Assembly: GCF_001953055.1 (NCBI RefSeq)
Contig: NZ_CP019044.1
Span: 682,001 to 746,000, forward strand
Length of the DNA: 64,000 bases
DNA from: Salaquimonas pukyongi
GTDB taxonomy: Bacteria; Pseudomonadota; Alphaproteobacteria; Rhizobiales; Rhizobiaceae
Direction: 5' to 3'
Numbering within the stretch: position 1 is the stretch's first letter; each line of letters begins with the position of its first letter. The notes below the pieces were generated by a model that was not told where the DNA came from, ran no database searches, and saw only the letters and a program-made list of their open reading frames with translations. A program made the translations under genes and the position numbers. Of the stretch, positions 26,507-35,994 are shown one piece after another.

Positions 26507-27802
26507 TCAGCCGCCGGCTTTCTCACGCTCAATGGCCCGCCAGCCGATGTCGGAGCGGGTAAAGCCGTTTTCCCAGCGGATTTTCGCAACCCCGTCATAG
26601 GCGGCCTTTTGCGCCTCTCCAACGCTGCCACCGAAACCGGTGACATTCAACACCCGCCCGCCGGTGGCAAGCAGTTTGCCGTCTTTGTGTGAGGTGCCGG
26701 CATGGAAGACCAGCGCCCCGGCTTTCTCGGCATCTTCGACACCCGCAATCACCGTGTTCTTTTCATAGCTTCCCGGATAACCCCTTGAAGCGATGACAAC
26801 GGTCAGTGCGGTACGTGTGTCCCATTCAGCTTCCGGCAGTTCCAGCAGGCTGCCCTGTGCAGAGGCCAGCATCAGTTCCACCAGATCGGATTTCAGCCGC
26901 GGCATCAGCACCTGGCATTCGGGATCGCCAAAGCGGGTATTGTATTCGATCAGGCTTGGTCCCTCGGCCGTCAGCATGAGCCCGGCATAAAGAACGCCGC
27001 GAAAGGGATGTCCCCTGGCGTGCATGCCGGCAAGGGTCGGAACGATGATCTCCGTCATGACCTCATCGATCAGTTCCTGGGTCAGCACAGGTGCGGGAGA
27101 ATAGGCGCCCATGCCGCCGGTATTGGGACCGGTATCCCCCTCGCCAACGCGTTTGTGGTCTTGCGCGGTGCCGAACAGCATGGCGGTCTGCCCGTCGCAA
27201 ATGGCAAAAAGACTGGCTTCTTCCCCTTCGAGAAACTCCTCCACGACCACTTCGGCGCCGGCCTCGCCGAATGCGCCTTCAAAACAGGCATCGACCGCCT
27301 CGCAGGCTTCCTCGACACTATGTGCGACCACAACGCCCTTGCCCGCGGCAAGGCCGTCCGCCTTGATGACAATGGGTGCGCCCCCAACACTCATTTGCTG
27401 GCGTACATGCATTTTGGCCTTCGGGGCGTTGTTGAAACGCGCAAAGGCAGCAGTGGGAATGTCGTACTGCGCACAAAGCTCCTTGGTGAAGGCTTTTGAG
27501 CCTTCCAGCTGCGCGGCGGCCTGAGTCGGGCCGAAGGCAGGAATGCCGGCTGCATCAAGCGCATCGACCAGTCCGTTGACAAGCGGTTGTTCCGGCCCGA
27601 CCACGACGAAATCGATTTCCTTCTCCCGGCAGAAATCAACGACAGCGCCATTGTCCATGATGTCAAGGGAAACGCAGGCCGCAACATCGGCGATGCCGGC
27701 ATTGCCCGGCGCACAATAGAGCTCGTCGCAATGCAGCGACTGGGTCAGTTTCCAGGCCAGCGCATGCTCGCGGCCGCCAGAACCGATGAGAAGAATGTCC
27801 AT
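26507..27802 (-). CDS. purD: Phosphoribosylamine--glycine ligase
   Basis: GAR synthetase, the second step of de novo purine synthesis: it joins glycine to phosphoribosylamine with ATP. The 431-residue product begins [19 protein letters not shown], the family signature. The ATP-grasp region contains [16 protein letters not shown], then [21 protein letters not shown], the PurD signature, and later FNTRFGDPE-like sequence ([11 protein letters not shown]). ATG at 27802 is used, because the open frame to 27838 adds residues no homologue has. Cytoplasmic. Confidence 0.97.
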   Translation of the reverse strand: MDILLIGSGGREHALAWKLTQSLHCDELYCAPGNAGIADVAACVSLDIMDNGAVVDFCREKEIDFVVVGPEQPLVNGLVDALDAAGIPAFGPTQAAAQLEGSKAFTKELCAQYDIPTAAFARFNNAPKAKMHVRQQMSVGGAPIVIKADGLAAGKGVVVAHSVEEACEAVDACFEGAFGEAGAEVVVEEFLEGEEASLFAICDGQTAMLFGTAQDHKRVGEGDTGPNTGGMGAYSPAPVLTQELIDEVMTEIIVPTLAGMHARGHPFRGVLYAGLMLTAEGPSLIEYNTRFGDPECQVLMPRLKSDLVELMLASAQGSLLELPEAEWDTRTALTVVIASRGYPGSYEKNTVIAGVEDAEKAGALVFHAGTSHKDGKLLATGGRVLNVTGFGGSVGEAQKAAYDGVAKIRWENGFTRSDIGWRAIEREKAGG

Positions 27803-27901
27803 GACTTGTCCCGGGTTTCGACAGGACAATTTTAGCACTGAAGCTTGCTGCCTTTATATGCCCCGTTATCAACCGGCGGGTTTTATCCACGGTTATGGCG
27901 G

Positions 27902-28576
27902 CTATCGTTCCAAAATTGCGATCATTTCCTCATAGCCGCGTGCCCGTGCCAGATCGATGGGCAAGCGGCCGCTGCCATCTGCAATCATGATGTCGGCGCC
28001 TGCATCGACCAGATGGCGCAGGGTTTTAACGTGGTTTTCGCCGCCATCGCCCAGCACGATGGATTCGATCACGGCCGTCCAGCCAAGATTGTTGACATGA
28101 TCGAGCGGTGCACCAGCCTCGATCAGGATGTGGACCACCTCGTGATGGCCAAGATGGGCCGCCGCGATCAGTGCTGTTCCCACATAACGGCTGGTGATGT
28201 TGGTTGCTTTGTTGCCGGCTTCAAGGGCTGCTTTCAGCATGTCGGTATCGTTGGCGACGGCGGCGATGGTTACGGCGTCATAAGCATCGTTTTCCAGCCG
28301 GTTCATGTCGGCGCCGGCCTTTGCCAGCGCTGCGATCACGTCCTCATGCGACGCATGAGCCGCAATGTGCACGGCGGTACGGCCATATCCGTCAGCGCGT
28401 TCCAACTCGCCCTTTGAAATGGCGGTCTGAAGCGCTTCAAGGTCTCCTTCGTGAGCAGCGTGAAGGATGCCGTCATAGGCGGCAGCCTGCCCGGGTGTGG
28501 GTGGAACCTGTGCTGATGATGGCATGGACAGGCCAGCAGCAAGGACGAAGGCAAGCAATAGGGTAACCGGTTTCAT
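27902..28576 (-). CDS. Secreted ankyrin repeat protein
   Basis: 224 residues from ATG at 28576, which has AAAGGAGCG well placed. A signal peptide of about 22 residues ends SMPSSAQ, so the protein is likely periplasmic. Five or so ankyrin units follow (for example DGYGRTAVHIAAHASHEDVIAALAKAGAD, and SGRLPIDLARARGYEEM at the end). Ankyrin repeats bind proteins. No enzymatic domain is present. Similar periplasmic ankyrin proteins occur beside catalase or stress genes, but there is no such clue here. Confidence 0.88.
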   Translation of the reverse strand: MKPVTLLLAFVLAAGLSMPSSAQVPPTPGQAAAYDGILHAAHEGDLEALQTAISKGELERADGYGRTAVHIAAHASHEDVIAALAKAGADMNRLENDAYDAVTIAAVANDTDMLKAALEAGNKATNITSRYVGTALIAAAHLGHHEVVHILIEAGAPLDHVNNLGWTAVIESIVLGDGGENHVKTLRHLVDAGADIMIADGSGRLPIDLARARGYEEMIAILER

Positions 28577-28692
28577 GGGGCGCTCCTTTGCGGCCATTGA
28601 AGGGCCGCAAATTGTGGCTGGCAACCGGTTGTCGCTGAACACTGTGTCAAAGGAGGCTGACCCTGGAGCATCGATCATCACGCAGATGGCGA

Positions 28693-29712
28693 ATGAACCT
28701 GCTTGACCGGATGGTCGGCGGGCGGCAAACAGACGCAATGAACGACACCGACAAAATGGTCGCCGATGCGCTGCGCGGAAGCTGGGTTCACCGACTGCTG
28801 CCGCAGTCGTTGTGGCCTTATGCGCAACTGGCCCGCTGGGAGCGCCCGATCGGCTGGAAACTGCTGATGTGGCCATGCTGGTGGGCGGCAACCATGGCCT
28901 TTGCCATGCAGGGCATGCCCCACGGTAACCTGCTGGAGAATTTCCGCTATGTTGCCGGCGAAACCATTCTTCCCTTTTATCTTGCCCTGTTCTTTCTTGG
29001 TGCGTTCGTCATGCGCGGGGCCGGGTGTACCTATAACGATTTGGTGGACGAAGACATCGATGCAAAGGTCGCGCGCACCCGTTCACGGCCCTTACCTTCT
29101 GGTCGGGTAACCAAAAAACAGGCGATTGTTTTTCTGGTACTGCAATTGCTGGCGGGCCTTGTAATCCTGCTTCAGTTCAACTGGACGACCGTGGTAACGG
29201 GCCTCATCTCGGTCGTTACCATTCTTGTCTATCCTTTCATGAAACGCATCACCTGGTGGCCCCAGCTTTTCCTCGGTTTTGCCTTCTCCTGGGGGGCGCT
29301 GGTCGGCTGGACGGCGATCATGGACGCGATGAACTGGCCAGCCATCATCCTCTACACGGGCTGCATCTGCTGGGTGATCGCCTATGACACGATGTACGCC
29401 TGTCAGGACATTGAGGACGATGCGCTGGTCGGCGTCAAATCCACCGCAAGGCTGTTCGCCGAAAACACAAAACTGGCGGTATCGGCCCTTTATGCGGCAG
29501 CGTTGGGCCTGTTTGCGCTGGCCTTCTGGCTTACAGCCATGCCTTGGCCGGCATGGCTTGGTCTTGCCGGTGGTGCAACACACATGATCTGGCAGATACG
29601 CACGCTCGACATACACGATCCCGCCAACTGTCTTGTTCGTTTCAAATCAAACAGCGGCTTTGGCTGGATCATCTTTGCCGGACTGTTTGTGTCGGCCGTG
29701 CTGCATTTTTAG
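28693..29712 (+). CDS. ubiA: 4-hydroxybenzoate polyprenyltransferase
   Basis: UbiA attaches the polyprenyl chain to 4-hydroxybenzoate in ubiquinone synthesis. Both Asp-rich motifs are clear: NDLVDEDIDAKVARTRSRPLPSG and YDTMYACQDIEDDALVG. Eight or nine membrane helices. A second ATG at 28738 (MNDTDKMVADAL) is also possible, and neither has a strong ribosome site. It is divergent from the ankyrin gene. The DUF6101 gene lies on the opposite strand downstream, a common neighbour pair in Rhizobiales. It works with the polyprenyl synthase at 12042-13076. Confidence 0.95.
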   Translation: MNLLDRMVGGRQTDAMNDTDKMVADALRGSWVHRLLPQSLWPYAQLARWERPIGWKLLMWPCWWAATMAFAMQGMPHGNLLENFRYVAGETILPFYLALFFLGAFVMRGAGCTYNDLVDEDIDAKVARTRSRPLPSGRVTKKQAIVFLVLQLLAGLVILLQFNWTTVVTGLISVVTILVYPFMKRITWWPQLFLGFAFSWGALVGWTAIMDAMNWPAIILYTGCICWVIAYDTMYACQDIEDDALVGVKSTARLFAENTKLAVSALYAAALGLFALAFWLTAMPWPAWLGLAGGATHMIWQIRTLDIHDPANCLVRFKSNSGFGWIIFAGLFVSAVLHF

Positions 29713-30010
29713 GCCGCTGACAGGTGTATCGCCTCCCCTTGTGGGGAGGCAGGAGAAGCCGGGCAGAAGGCGACGGCTGATCCGGTGTGGGTAATAAACC
29801 GGCAATCGGACCGGGGCATGCTGGCTCCCCAGCGGCTCGCGACCCCCACCCAAAATTCCTCCCCACAGCGGGGAGGGACTTTATTGGTCCTACCTTGCCT
29901 ATGACCATGCGTGCAAAGAGCGAGCCGGTTGCGAGCGATACTAAAAATTGGTCGGGCGGCACGCCGGTTCCCCGGGCATGCCACCCTTTGGCTTCGCCAA
30001 TTCGAATGGT
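29713..30010. repeat. Palindrome-rich spacer between ubiA and DUF6101
   Basis: About 300 bases between convergent genes, no gene seen. A perfect hairpin GCCTCCCC-TTGT-GGGGAGGC (29731-29750) and a second CCTCCCC-ACAGC-GGGGAGG (29858-29876) mark the ends of an element with 'CTCCCC' hairpins, a repeat type frequent in rhizobial genomes. They may also end transcription of both genes. Confidence 0.7.
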
Positions 30011-30595
30011 TCAGTTGCGTGCGATGATCTCCGCAGCGCTCAGCCGTGTAACCTCGCCGACAACGGTCATCTTGCGGCGGCGCAGAAACCAGGGCCGGTG
30101 CTTGATGGCGGTGATCCGCTTGCGGCGAGCGATCGGATCTTCAACCATGACGGCGCCAAGTTCGTTCCTGACCGGCTGGGCCATGCCGTCGCTGCCGATC
30201 ATCAGCATTGGCAGTTTCATCAGACGGCTCCAGGAATGCCAGTCGGCGGCAACGTCGTCGAAATCGCCGGCAACCAGTACCGGAATGCACAATGCCGGGT
30301 CGTGATGGTGCAACTCCAGCGTTACCGTGCGGCTGCCGTCTTCATGCTCTGCGCAGCGTGCAGCAACGCCCTTGAAAGAGCGTGCCGGCAGCGCAAAGGA
30401 AAGCGGCAGGCCCGATTGCGGCATGTTCATTTTCACCGATACGCCGGTACGGTCCAGCGTGTAGTGAATTTCATTGTGGGAAAATGCGATCCGGTCGGGG
30501 ATCGCGTAAGGGTCCAGGCGGAAAAAATCCGATTGTTTTTCAGCCCATTGCTTCTCGTTGGCAGCGCATGCTGCAGCGGCGGCCTTGTTGACCAT
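30011..30595 (-). CDS. DUF6101 family protein
   Basis: 194 residues without signal peptide or membrane helix. It starts with a charged helix and then FFRLDPYAIPDRIAF, and it ends with a basic stretch IKHRPWFLRRRKM and a helix. I recognise it as the uncharacterised DUF6101 family that sits next to ubiA in many Rhizobiales. Function unknown. The basic segment could contact nucleic acid or membrane, but this is speculation. Confidence 0.78.
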   Translation of the reverse strand: MVNKAAAAACAANEKQWAEKQSDFFRLDPYAIPDRIAFSHNEIHYTLDRTGVSVKMNMPQSGLPLSFALPARSFKGVAARCAEHEDGSRTVTLELHHHDPALCIPVLVAGDFDDVAADWHSWSRLMKLPMLMIGSDGMAQPVRNELGAVMVEDPIARRKRITAIKHRPWFLRRRKMTVVGEVTRLSAAEIIARN

Positions 30596-30783
30596 TTTAG
30601 CCTCTCTGTCTTCCCTTCAGAGCCCGGTTCTTTGCCGATGCTTCTGTGTCCACGGTGTTGTTGTTTTTGTTTTCCGTGTGTGAGGGAAGTTAGCACAGGC
30701 CAATCCCGATTGACTTAAGAGAGACGGTGAATCCTTCCTTACCGCCAGCTGTGGTTATTGAATGATTACAGCAGGTAAGAAAG

Positions 30784-30821
30784 AAAAAAGGATTCTTTTC
30801 AGGAGGTTAAGGAGCACCTCC
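30784..30821 (-). terminator. Possible terminator of the FAD oxidase operon
   Basis: GGAGGT (30802-30807) pairs with ACCTCC (30816-30821). On the minus strand this hairpin is followed by an A/T-rich stretch that includes TTTTTTC. It lies 8 bases beyond the stop of the FAD-binding oxidase gene. The stem is short, so confidence is limited. Confidence 0.4.
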
Positions 30822-30828
30822 AGTGGTG

Positions 30829-32250
30829 CTACAAAACTTTGCCGGGGTTCATGATGCCATTGGGGTCGAGCGCTTGTTTGATGGCGCGCATCATGGCAAG
30901 CGCTGCCGGGTCCTTGGTCTTTGCCAGCAATTCGCGCTTCAAGCGCCCGATGCCGTGCTCGGCGGAGATCGAACCATCCATCTCCAGCACCAGTGCGTGA
31001 ACGGCATCCTGAATGCGCTCACGTTCGCCAAGGAAACGTTTCGCTTCCATCTGCGCCGGCTGGCTCACATTGTAGTGGATGTTGCCATCTCCCATATGGC
31101 CGAAGGGAAAGGACCGTGCGCCGGGCAGGATAGCTTCGACGATGGGTGCTGCACGCTCGATGAATTCGGGAATGCGATGCACGGCAACCGAAATGTCGTG
31201 CTTGATGGATGCACCGATGTGCTTTTGCGATTCCGGCATGATTTCGCGGATTGCCCAGAAGGAAAGCCGCTGGCTCTCGCTGGCTGAAACCGCCGCGTCG
31301 TTGATGGTGCCCGCTTCGAGCGCCGCTGCAAGCAGCGCTTCCAGTTCGCCTTCCGCTTCTTGTTGGGAACGGTTCGAGGAAACTTCCAGAAGCACCTGCC
31401 AGTCATGCCGCAAATCGAGCGGGTTTCTGACTTGCGGGTAATGGTCGAAGACGGCATCGACACCGATGCGCGGCATGAACTCGAACGCCGTCAGCGAGCC
31501 TCCCGCCCGTTCAAGCGCCATGTTGAGAAGGTCGAGCGCCTGTTGAGGGGTATTAAGGCCGGCCCAGGCCGCTGCCCTGCCTTTCGGTTTGGCATAAAGC
31601 TTCACCACGGCGGCGGTAACGACGCCAAGCGTTCCCTCGGCCCCGATGAACAGGTCTTTCAGATCATAGCCGGTATTGTCCTTCTTCAGCTTTTTCAAGC
31701 CGTTCCAGATTTCGCCCCGGGCAGTCACCACTTCAAGGCCGAGCACCAGAGCCCGGGTATTGCCATAGGCCAATACGCCCGTCCCCCCGGCATTGGTGGA
31801 GATGTTGCCGCCGATCTGGCAGGAGCCTTCCGCCGCAAGGGACAGGGGAAACAGCCGGTCATGGGCATCGGCCATCTCCTGGATTTTCTGCAATATGACG
31901 CCCGCCTCCACGGTCATGGTATTGCCGGCCGCATCCACCTCCCGGATGGTATTCATCCGTTCCAGGGAAAGCACGATCTGGCTGCCGCTTTCATCGGGCA
32001 CGGCGCCGGCAACATGACCCGTATGACCGCCCTGGGGCACGATTGCGGTCTTCGTTTCGTTCGCCAGTTTCAGGATTCCGGCAACTTCCTGCGTGTTGGC
32101 CGGTTTGAGAACAAGCGGTGTTTTGCCTACCACGATGTTGCGGTTTTCATGGGTGTAGCGGGTCAGGTCGTCCCCGGCGGTAAGCGTGTTGGCCTCGCCG
32201 ACAATGTCGGCAAAGCGTGCAAGTATTTGCGGTTCGGGCGGGCGGGCCAT
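30829..32250 (-). CDS. FAD-binding oxidoreductase (GlcD / D-2-hydroxyglutarate dehydrogenase type)
   Basis: 473 residues of the VAO/PCMH flavoprotein family. The N-terminal FAD-binding half has PQGGHTGHVAGA and SLAAEGSCQIGGNISTNAGG, then GAEGTLGVVTA. The C-terminal half has FGHMGDGNIHYN, EHGIGRLK and the closing ALDPNGIMNPGKVL. These fit D-lactate, glycolate-oxidase subunit D and D-2-hydroxyglutarate dehydrogenases, and the substrate cannot be chosen from sequence alone. Its ATG overlaps the stop of the upstream Sua5-type gene by one base (TAATG), so the two are translationally coupled. Confidence 0.87.
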   Translation of the reverse strand: MARPPEPQILARFADIVGEANTLTAGDDLTRYTHENRNIVVGKTPLVLKPANTQEVAGILKLANETKTAIVPQGGHTGHVAGAVPDESGSQIVLSLERMNTIREVDAAGNTMTVEAGVILQKIQEMADAHDRLFPLSLAAEGSCQIGGNISTNAGGTGVLAYGNTRALVLGLEVVTARGEIWNGLKKLKKDNTGYDLKDLFIGAEGTLGVVTAAVVKLYAKPKGRAAAWAGLNTPQQALDLLNMALERAGGSLTAFEFMPRIGVDAVFDHYPQVRNPLDLRHDWQVLLEVSSNRSQQEAEGELEALLAAALEAGTINDAAVSASESQRLSFWAIREIMPESQKHIGASIKHDISVAVHRIPEFIERAAPIVEAILPGARSFPFGHMGDGNIHYNVSQPAQMEAKRFLGERERIQDAVHALVLEMDGSISAEHGIGRLKRELLAKTKDPAALAMMRAIKQALDPNGIMNPGKVL

Positions 32251-33227
32251 TATTCAGAACTTTCCACACATCTGGGTGCAGCCGCCCGGCGCAAACGGTC
32301 GTTGATGGCAATGCCCAGATCCTCGTTGGGAATGGGCGACACACAGATTACCTCCGTGCCGCTGGCATCGAGCTGTTTGAGATAAGCATAAAGATTGGCC
32401 GCCGCCTCCACCAGATTGCTGGTTTCGCTGAGATTGAGCGCGGCGCACGCATTTGGCGGGGCTGTCCGATTGCCAAATCCAAGCCAGGCAGCCCCCTTCG
32501 GGCAGGTCTCGCATTCAAGCCTCACCTGCGCATCAGGCGCGTAATGGCTTTGCAGCATGCCCGGCGCCAGCACCTTTCCGTCTGTATCGGGCAGTTCCAC
32601 AGCCTGGCCTGCAACCTCCGCAATTTCCTCGGCAGTAATGGCGCCTGGCCGAAGAAGAACGAGCTTGCTGCCATCGATTTTCATGATGGTTGATTCAAGG
32701 CCGGTTTCACATGGCCCGGCATCGAGAACCAGCAGGGTTTCATCTGCAAATTCCTCTGCCACATGCTGCGCCGAAGTGGGCGAGATGCGGCCCGACCGGT
32801 TGGCGCTGGGGGCTGCCAGCGGCCTGCCGAGGGCCGAGATAACCTGCCTTGCAAAGCCGCGCGGGCATCGAAGCCCGATGCTGTCCAGTCCGGCGGTCAC
32901 CAGATCATGGATGCCGCAATCGGGCAGAAGCGGCAGGACAAGGGTCAACGGTCCCGGCCAGAACGTGTTGGCCAGCCGCTCGGCAACGGAGCCGAACCGG
33001 CCATATTCCTGCGCCATCACCATACCATCCACATGACAGATCAGCGGATTGAAGGAAGGGCGCTGTTTTGCGGCGAATATCTTCGCCACGGCTTCACCAT
33101 TGGTGGCGTCAGCAGCAAGGCCGTAAACGGTTTCCGTCGGGACTGCCACGATGCCACCTGCCCGCAACCTGCCAATGGCACGGTTGAGGGCATCGCTGCT
33201 GTGGTTGGCAAGGATGATTTCCGGCAT
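32250..33227 (-). CDS. L-threonylcarbamoyladenylate synthase (Sua5 type)
   Basis: Makes threonylcarbamoyl-AMP from threonine, bicarbonate and ATP, the first step of the t6A37 tRNA modification. The YrdC domain covers residues 1-200, with the KRPxxxPL-type motif (AAKQRPSFNPLICHV) and SANRSGRISPT. The C-terminal Sua5 domain follows (residues about 210-325), with PGMLQSHYAP. Length 325 fits the long Sua5 form, not the short TsaC. Coupled to the FAD oxidase gene. Confidence 0.94.
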   Translation of the reverse strand: MPEIILANHSSDALNRAIGRLRAGGIVAVPTETVYGLAADATNGEAVAKIFAAKQRPSFNPLICHVDGMVMAQEYGRFGSVAERLANTFWPGPLTLVLPLLPDCGIHDLVTAGLDSIGLRCPRGFARQVISALGRPLAAPSANRSGRISPTSAQHVAEEFADETLLVLDAGPCETGLESTIMKIDGSKLVLLRPGAITAEEIAEVAGQAVELPDTDGKVLAPGMLQSHYAPDAQVRLECETCPKGAAWLGFGNRTAPPNACAALNLSETSNLVEAAANLYAYLKQLDASGTEVICVSPIPNEDLGIAINDRLRRAAAPRCVESSE

Positions 33228-33360
33228 TTGAATTACCCGTTGAAAGCAGTTCCATATCGGTTTGCAGGCACTTTCGCAAAGAGTGATTTCCAGCTTCTGA
33301 CAATGCGGCTATTGTCGCGGTTGCTGGTTGCGGAGATTTGCACACCGGCACTCTGGTTAA

Positions 33361-33376
33361 TTGACGTAAACGTCAA
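33361..33376. promoter_or_regulatory. Candidate operator of the acyl-CoA dehydrogenase operon
   Basis: TTGACGT-AA-ACGTCAA, a perfect 7-bp inverted repeat, lies 49 bases before the acyl-CoA dehydrogenase start. It resembles ACGT-centred sites that I recall for LiuR-type (MerR family) regulators of branched-chain amino acid and acyl-CoA catabolism, but I could not check this. No regulator gene is in the window. Confidence 0.5.
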
Positions 33377-33424
33377 AGTCCTGTAGCGCTCCGGAAACCG
33401 TCAATTCCTGTAAGGAGGAGTTTT

Positions 33425-35206
33425 ATGTATCGCGCTCCGGTGTCGGAAATCGCATTTGCCCTGAAGATTGTTGCCGGCATGAAAGAGGCAATGGATGCGG
33501 GCACATTTCCCGCGCTTTCAGAAGATCTGGTTGATGCCGTGCTGGAAGAAGCCGGCAAGTTTGCCAGCGACCGCATTGCACCGCTCAACAGCACGGGTGA
33601 TGAAACCGGATCGCAAATAAGGGACGCCGTCGTCACGACGCCCGAAGGCTGGAAGGAGACCTACAAGGCCTGGTCTGAATCCGGCTGGAATGCCATTGCT
33701 GCGCCCGAAGCCTATGGCGGCCAGGAACTGGGTTCCATGATGGCGCTGGCGGCTTCGGAAATGTGGAATTCGGCCTCCATGGCCTGGGCGCTTTGCCCGC
33801 TCCTGACTGTTGGTGCCATCGAGGCGCTGGACAAGCATGGTTCGGAAGAATTGAAGGACCGGTTTTTGGCCAGGATCGTCTCGGGCGAATGGACCGGGAC
33901 CATGAACCTGACCGAACCCCAGGCCGGTACCGATCTGGCAGCCCTCAAAACCCGGGCCGAACCCCGGGAGGACGGCACCTACCGCATTTTCGGCCAGAAG
34001 ATTTTCATCACCTATGGCGAACACGACATGACGGACAATATCTGTCATCTGGTGCTTGCCCGCCTGCCGGATGCCCCGGCGGGAACAAGAGGCATCTCCC
34101 TGTTTCTGGTGCCCAAGTTCATGGTTGGGGACGATGGCACTCTTGGCGAGCGCAACGATGTGTTTTGCCAGTCGATTGAACACAAGCTCGGCATTCATGC
34201 TTCCCCCACCTGCGTGATGATTTATGGCGACGGCTTTGAGCACTCAGGCGTTGGAACGGGCGCCATCGGCTATCTGATCGGTGAGGAAAACCGCGGCCTC
34301 AACTGCATGTTCACAATGATGAACAATGCCCGGCTTAACGTTGGCATTCAGGGCGTTGCCATTGCCGAGGCAGCCTATCAGCACGCCCTTGCCTATGCCC
34401 ATGAGCGCAAACAGGGCAAGGCGCCGGGTTATGCCGGTGACGGCATGAGCCCGATCGTTGAGCACCCGGACGTCATGCGCAACCTGCTGACCATGAAATC
34501 GATGATCAGGGCAGCCCGGGGCATCTGCTATTCCTGCGCCCATGCTCTCGACATGGCAAAGGCGGCGCAAGGCGATGAGAAGAAGCACTGGACAGAGCGT
34601 GCCAACCTTCTCACCCCCATTGCCAAGGCGTTTTCCACCGATATCGGCTGCGAGGTTGCCTCGATCGGTGTGCAGGTTCACGGCGGCATGGGCTTCATCG
34701 AGGAAACGGGCGCAGCCCAGTTCTTGCGCGATGCCCGCATCAACCCGATTTACGAGGGCACAAACGGCGTGCAGGCGATTGATCTGGTAACCCGCAAACT
34801 GCCGCTGTCCGATGGCGAGGCGGTATTCGGCTATATCGAAGAACTGCGCGGGATTGCCGAAAGCGTTCGCGGTGCCAATCATCCTGAATTCGGCGAAACC
34901 GCAGACAGGCTGAATGCTGCGCTGGACGATGTTGAAGACGCCACGAAGTGGATGCTGTCAGCGCTCAAGGATGGCAAGGTCTCCGAAGCGCTGGCCGGCG
35001 CGACGCCCTATCTGCGGCTGTTCGGCCTTGCCGCTGGTGGTGCCTACCTGGCCAAGGCAGGACTTTCAGGCCCCAGGGAGGAACATGCGGTCATGGCCCG
35101 TTTCTTCGCCGATAACTTTCTTGGAGAGACAGCAGGCTTGAAGGTCACGGCAACCGAAGGCGCGCAAAGCCTGCTTAGCGCCCGCCGGCTGCTTGAAACC
35201 GGCTGA
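33425..35206 (+). CDS. Acyl-CoA dehydrogenase (long form with C-terminal domain)
   Basis: A 593-residue FAD enzyme of the long acyl-CoA dehydrogenase type, with an N-terminal extension and an extra C-terminal domain after residue 460. Visible family motifs are MNLTEPQAGTDLAALKT, FGQKIFITYGEHDM and GMGFIEETGAAQFLRDARINPIYEGTNGVQA, the last with the catalytic Glu in YEGT. The same architecture occurs in DmdC (3-methylmercaptopropionyl-CoA dehydrogenase) and FadE-like enzymes. The substrate is uncertain. TAAGGAGGAG lies 5-6 bases before ATG. An enoyl-CoA hydratase follows after 22 bases, so a beta-oxidation-like step pair is encoded. Confidence 0.92.
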   Translation: MYRAPVSEIAFALKIVAGMKEAMDAGTFPALSEDLVDAVLEEAGKFASDRIAPLNSTGDETGSQIRDAVVTTPEGWKETYKAWSESGWNAIAAPEAYGGQELGSMMALAASEMWNSASMAWALCPLLTVGAIEALDKHGSEELKDRFLARIVSGEWTGTMNLTEPQAGTDLAALKTRAEPREDGTYRIFGQKIFITYGEHDMTDNICHLVLARLPDAPAGTRGISLFLVPKFMVGDDGTLGERNDVFCQSIEHKLGIHASPTCVMIYGDGFEHSGVGTGAIGYLIGEENRGLNCMFTMMNNARLNVGIQGVAIAEAAYQHALAYAHERKQGKAPGYAGDGMSPIVEHPDVMRNLLTMKSMIRAARGICYSCAHALDMAKAAQGDEKKHWTERANLLTPIAKAFSTDIGCEVASIGVQVHGGMGFIEETGAAQFLRDARINPIYEGTNGVQAIDLVTRKLPLSDGEAVFGYIEELRGIAESVRGANHPEFGETADRLNAALDDVEDATKWMLSALKDGKVSEALAGATPYLRLFGLAAGGAYLAKAGLSGPREEHAVMARFFADNFLGETAGLKVTATEGAQSLLSARRLLETG

Positions 35207-35228
35207 GTGGAAAACGGGAGGCAATATC

Positions 35229-35993
35229 ATGTCCGATGCCATAGAAGTCACGGTTGAAAGTGGCGTTCAGGCCATCCGCCTCAACCGGCCGGAAAAGAAG
35301 AATGCCATCACATCGGCCATGTATGCAGCCATGGCGGACGCCATCAAGACCGGCTGGTCGGATGACGGCGTCAAGGCGACGTTGTTTCTGGGCACGCCAG
35401 GAGCCTTTTCTTCCGGCAACGACATCGCAGACTTCATGCAGGTGGCAATGAGCGGCGAACGCGGTTCCATGGCTGTGTTCGATTTTCTTGAGGCCATCAT
35501 CATGAGCAAAAAACCGCTGGTCGCCGGGGTGGACGGGCTGGCCATCGGGGTTGGCGTTACCATGCTGATGCATTGCGATCACGTACTTGCCTCAGACCGC
35601 AGCCGGTTCAAAACGCCATTTGTCGATCTCGGGCTCGTGCCGGAAGCAGGCTCCAGCCTGCTGGCGCCGAAACTCATGGGCCATCACAAGGCCTTCGAAT
35701 TGCTCGCCATGGGCGAGGAATGGACAGCTGCCGATGCAAGAGAGGCCGGGTTCGTCAATCGCGTCACCAGCGAAGATGTGCTGGAGGCTGAAGCGGTGGC
35801 GGTTGCATGGGAAATTGCCGCAAAACCCCCCGAAGCCATGAAGCTTTCCCGTGACCTCATTCGCGGCGACCGCTCGGACATTCTTGCCCGCATGCGCGAA
35901 GAGGCGGAAATCTTCGGCGAGCGGCTGAAATCCGGCGAAGCCAAATCCGCATTCATGGCGTTCATGGCAAAAGGCCAGAAGAAGGCAGGTTAA
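35229..35993 (+). CDS. Enoyl-CoA hydratase/isomerase family protein
   Basis: 254 residues of the crotonase fold. Start ATG at 35229 (MSDAIEVTVE) with GGGAGG upstream. The frame also opens at 35193 inside the previous gene. Motifs: IRLNRPEKKNAIT, FSSGNDIADF (oxyanion hole), GLAIGVGVTMLMHCD and LGLVPEAGSS with a Glu at the usual second catalytic position. It probably hydrates the product of the neighbouring dehydrogenase. Members of this fold also do isomerisation or hydrolysis. Confidence 0.9.
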   Translation: MSDAIEVTVESGVQAIRLNRPEKKNAITSAMYAAMADAIKTGWSDDGVKATLFLGTPGAFSSGNDIADFMQVAMSGERGSMAVFDFLEAIIMSKKPLVAGVDGLAIGVGVTMLMHCDHVLASDRSRFKTPFVDLGLVPEAGSSLLAPKLMGHHKAFELLAMGEEWTAADAREAGFVNRVTSEDVLEAEAVAVAWEIAAKPPEAMKLSRDLIRGDRSDILARMREEAEIFGERLKSGEAKSAFMAFMAKGQKKAG

Positions 35994-35994
35994 C

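Noticed and set aside
28693-28737. ubiA start decided at the second ATG (28738)
   Set aside because: Neither start has a convincing ribosome site, so the longer form was kept and the alternative noted.
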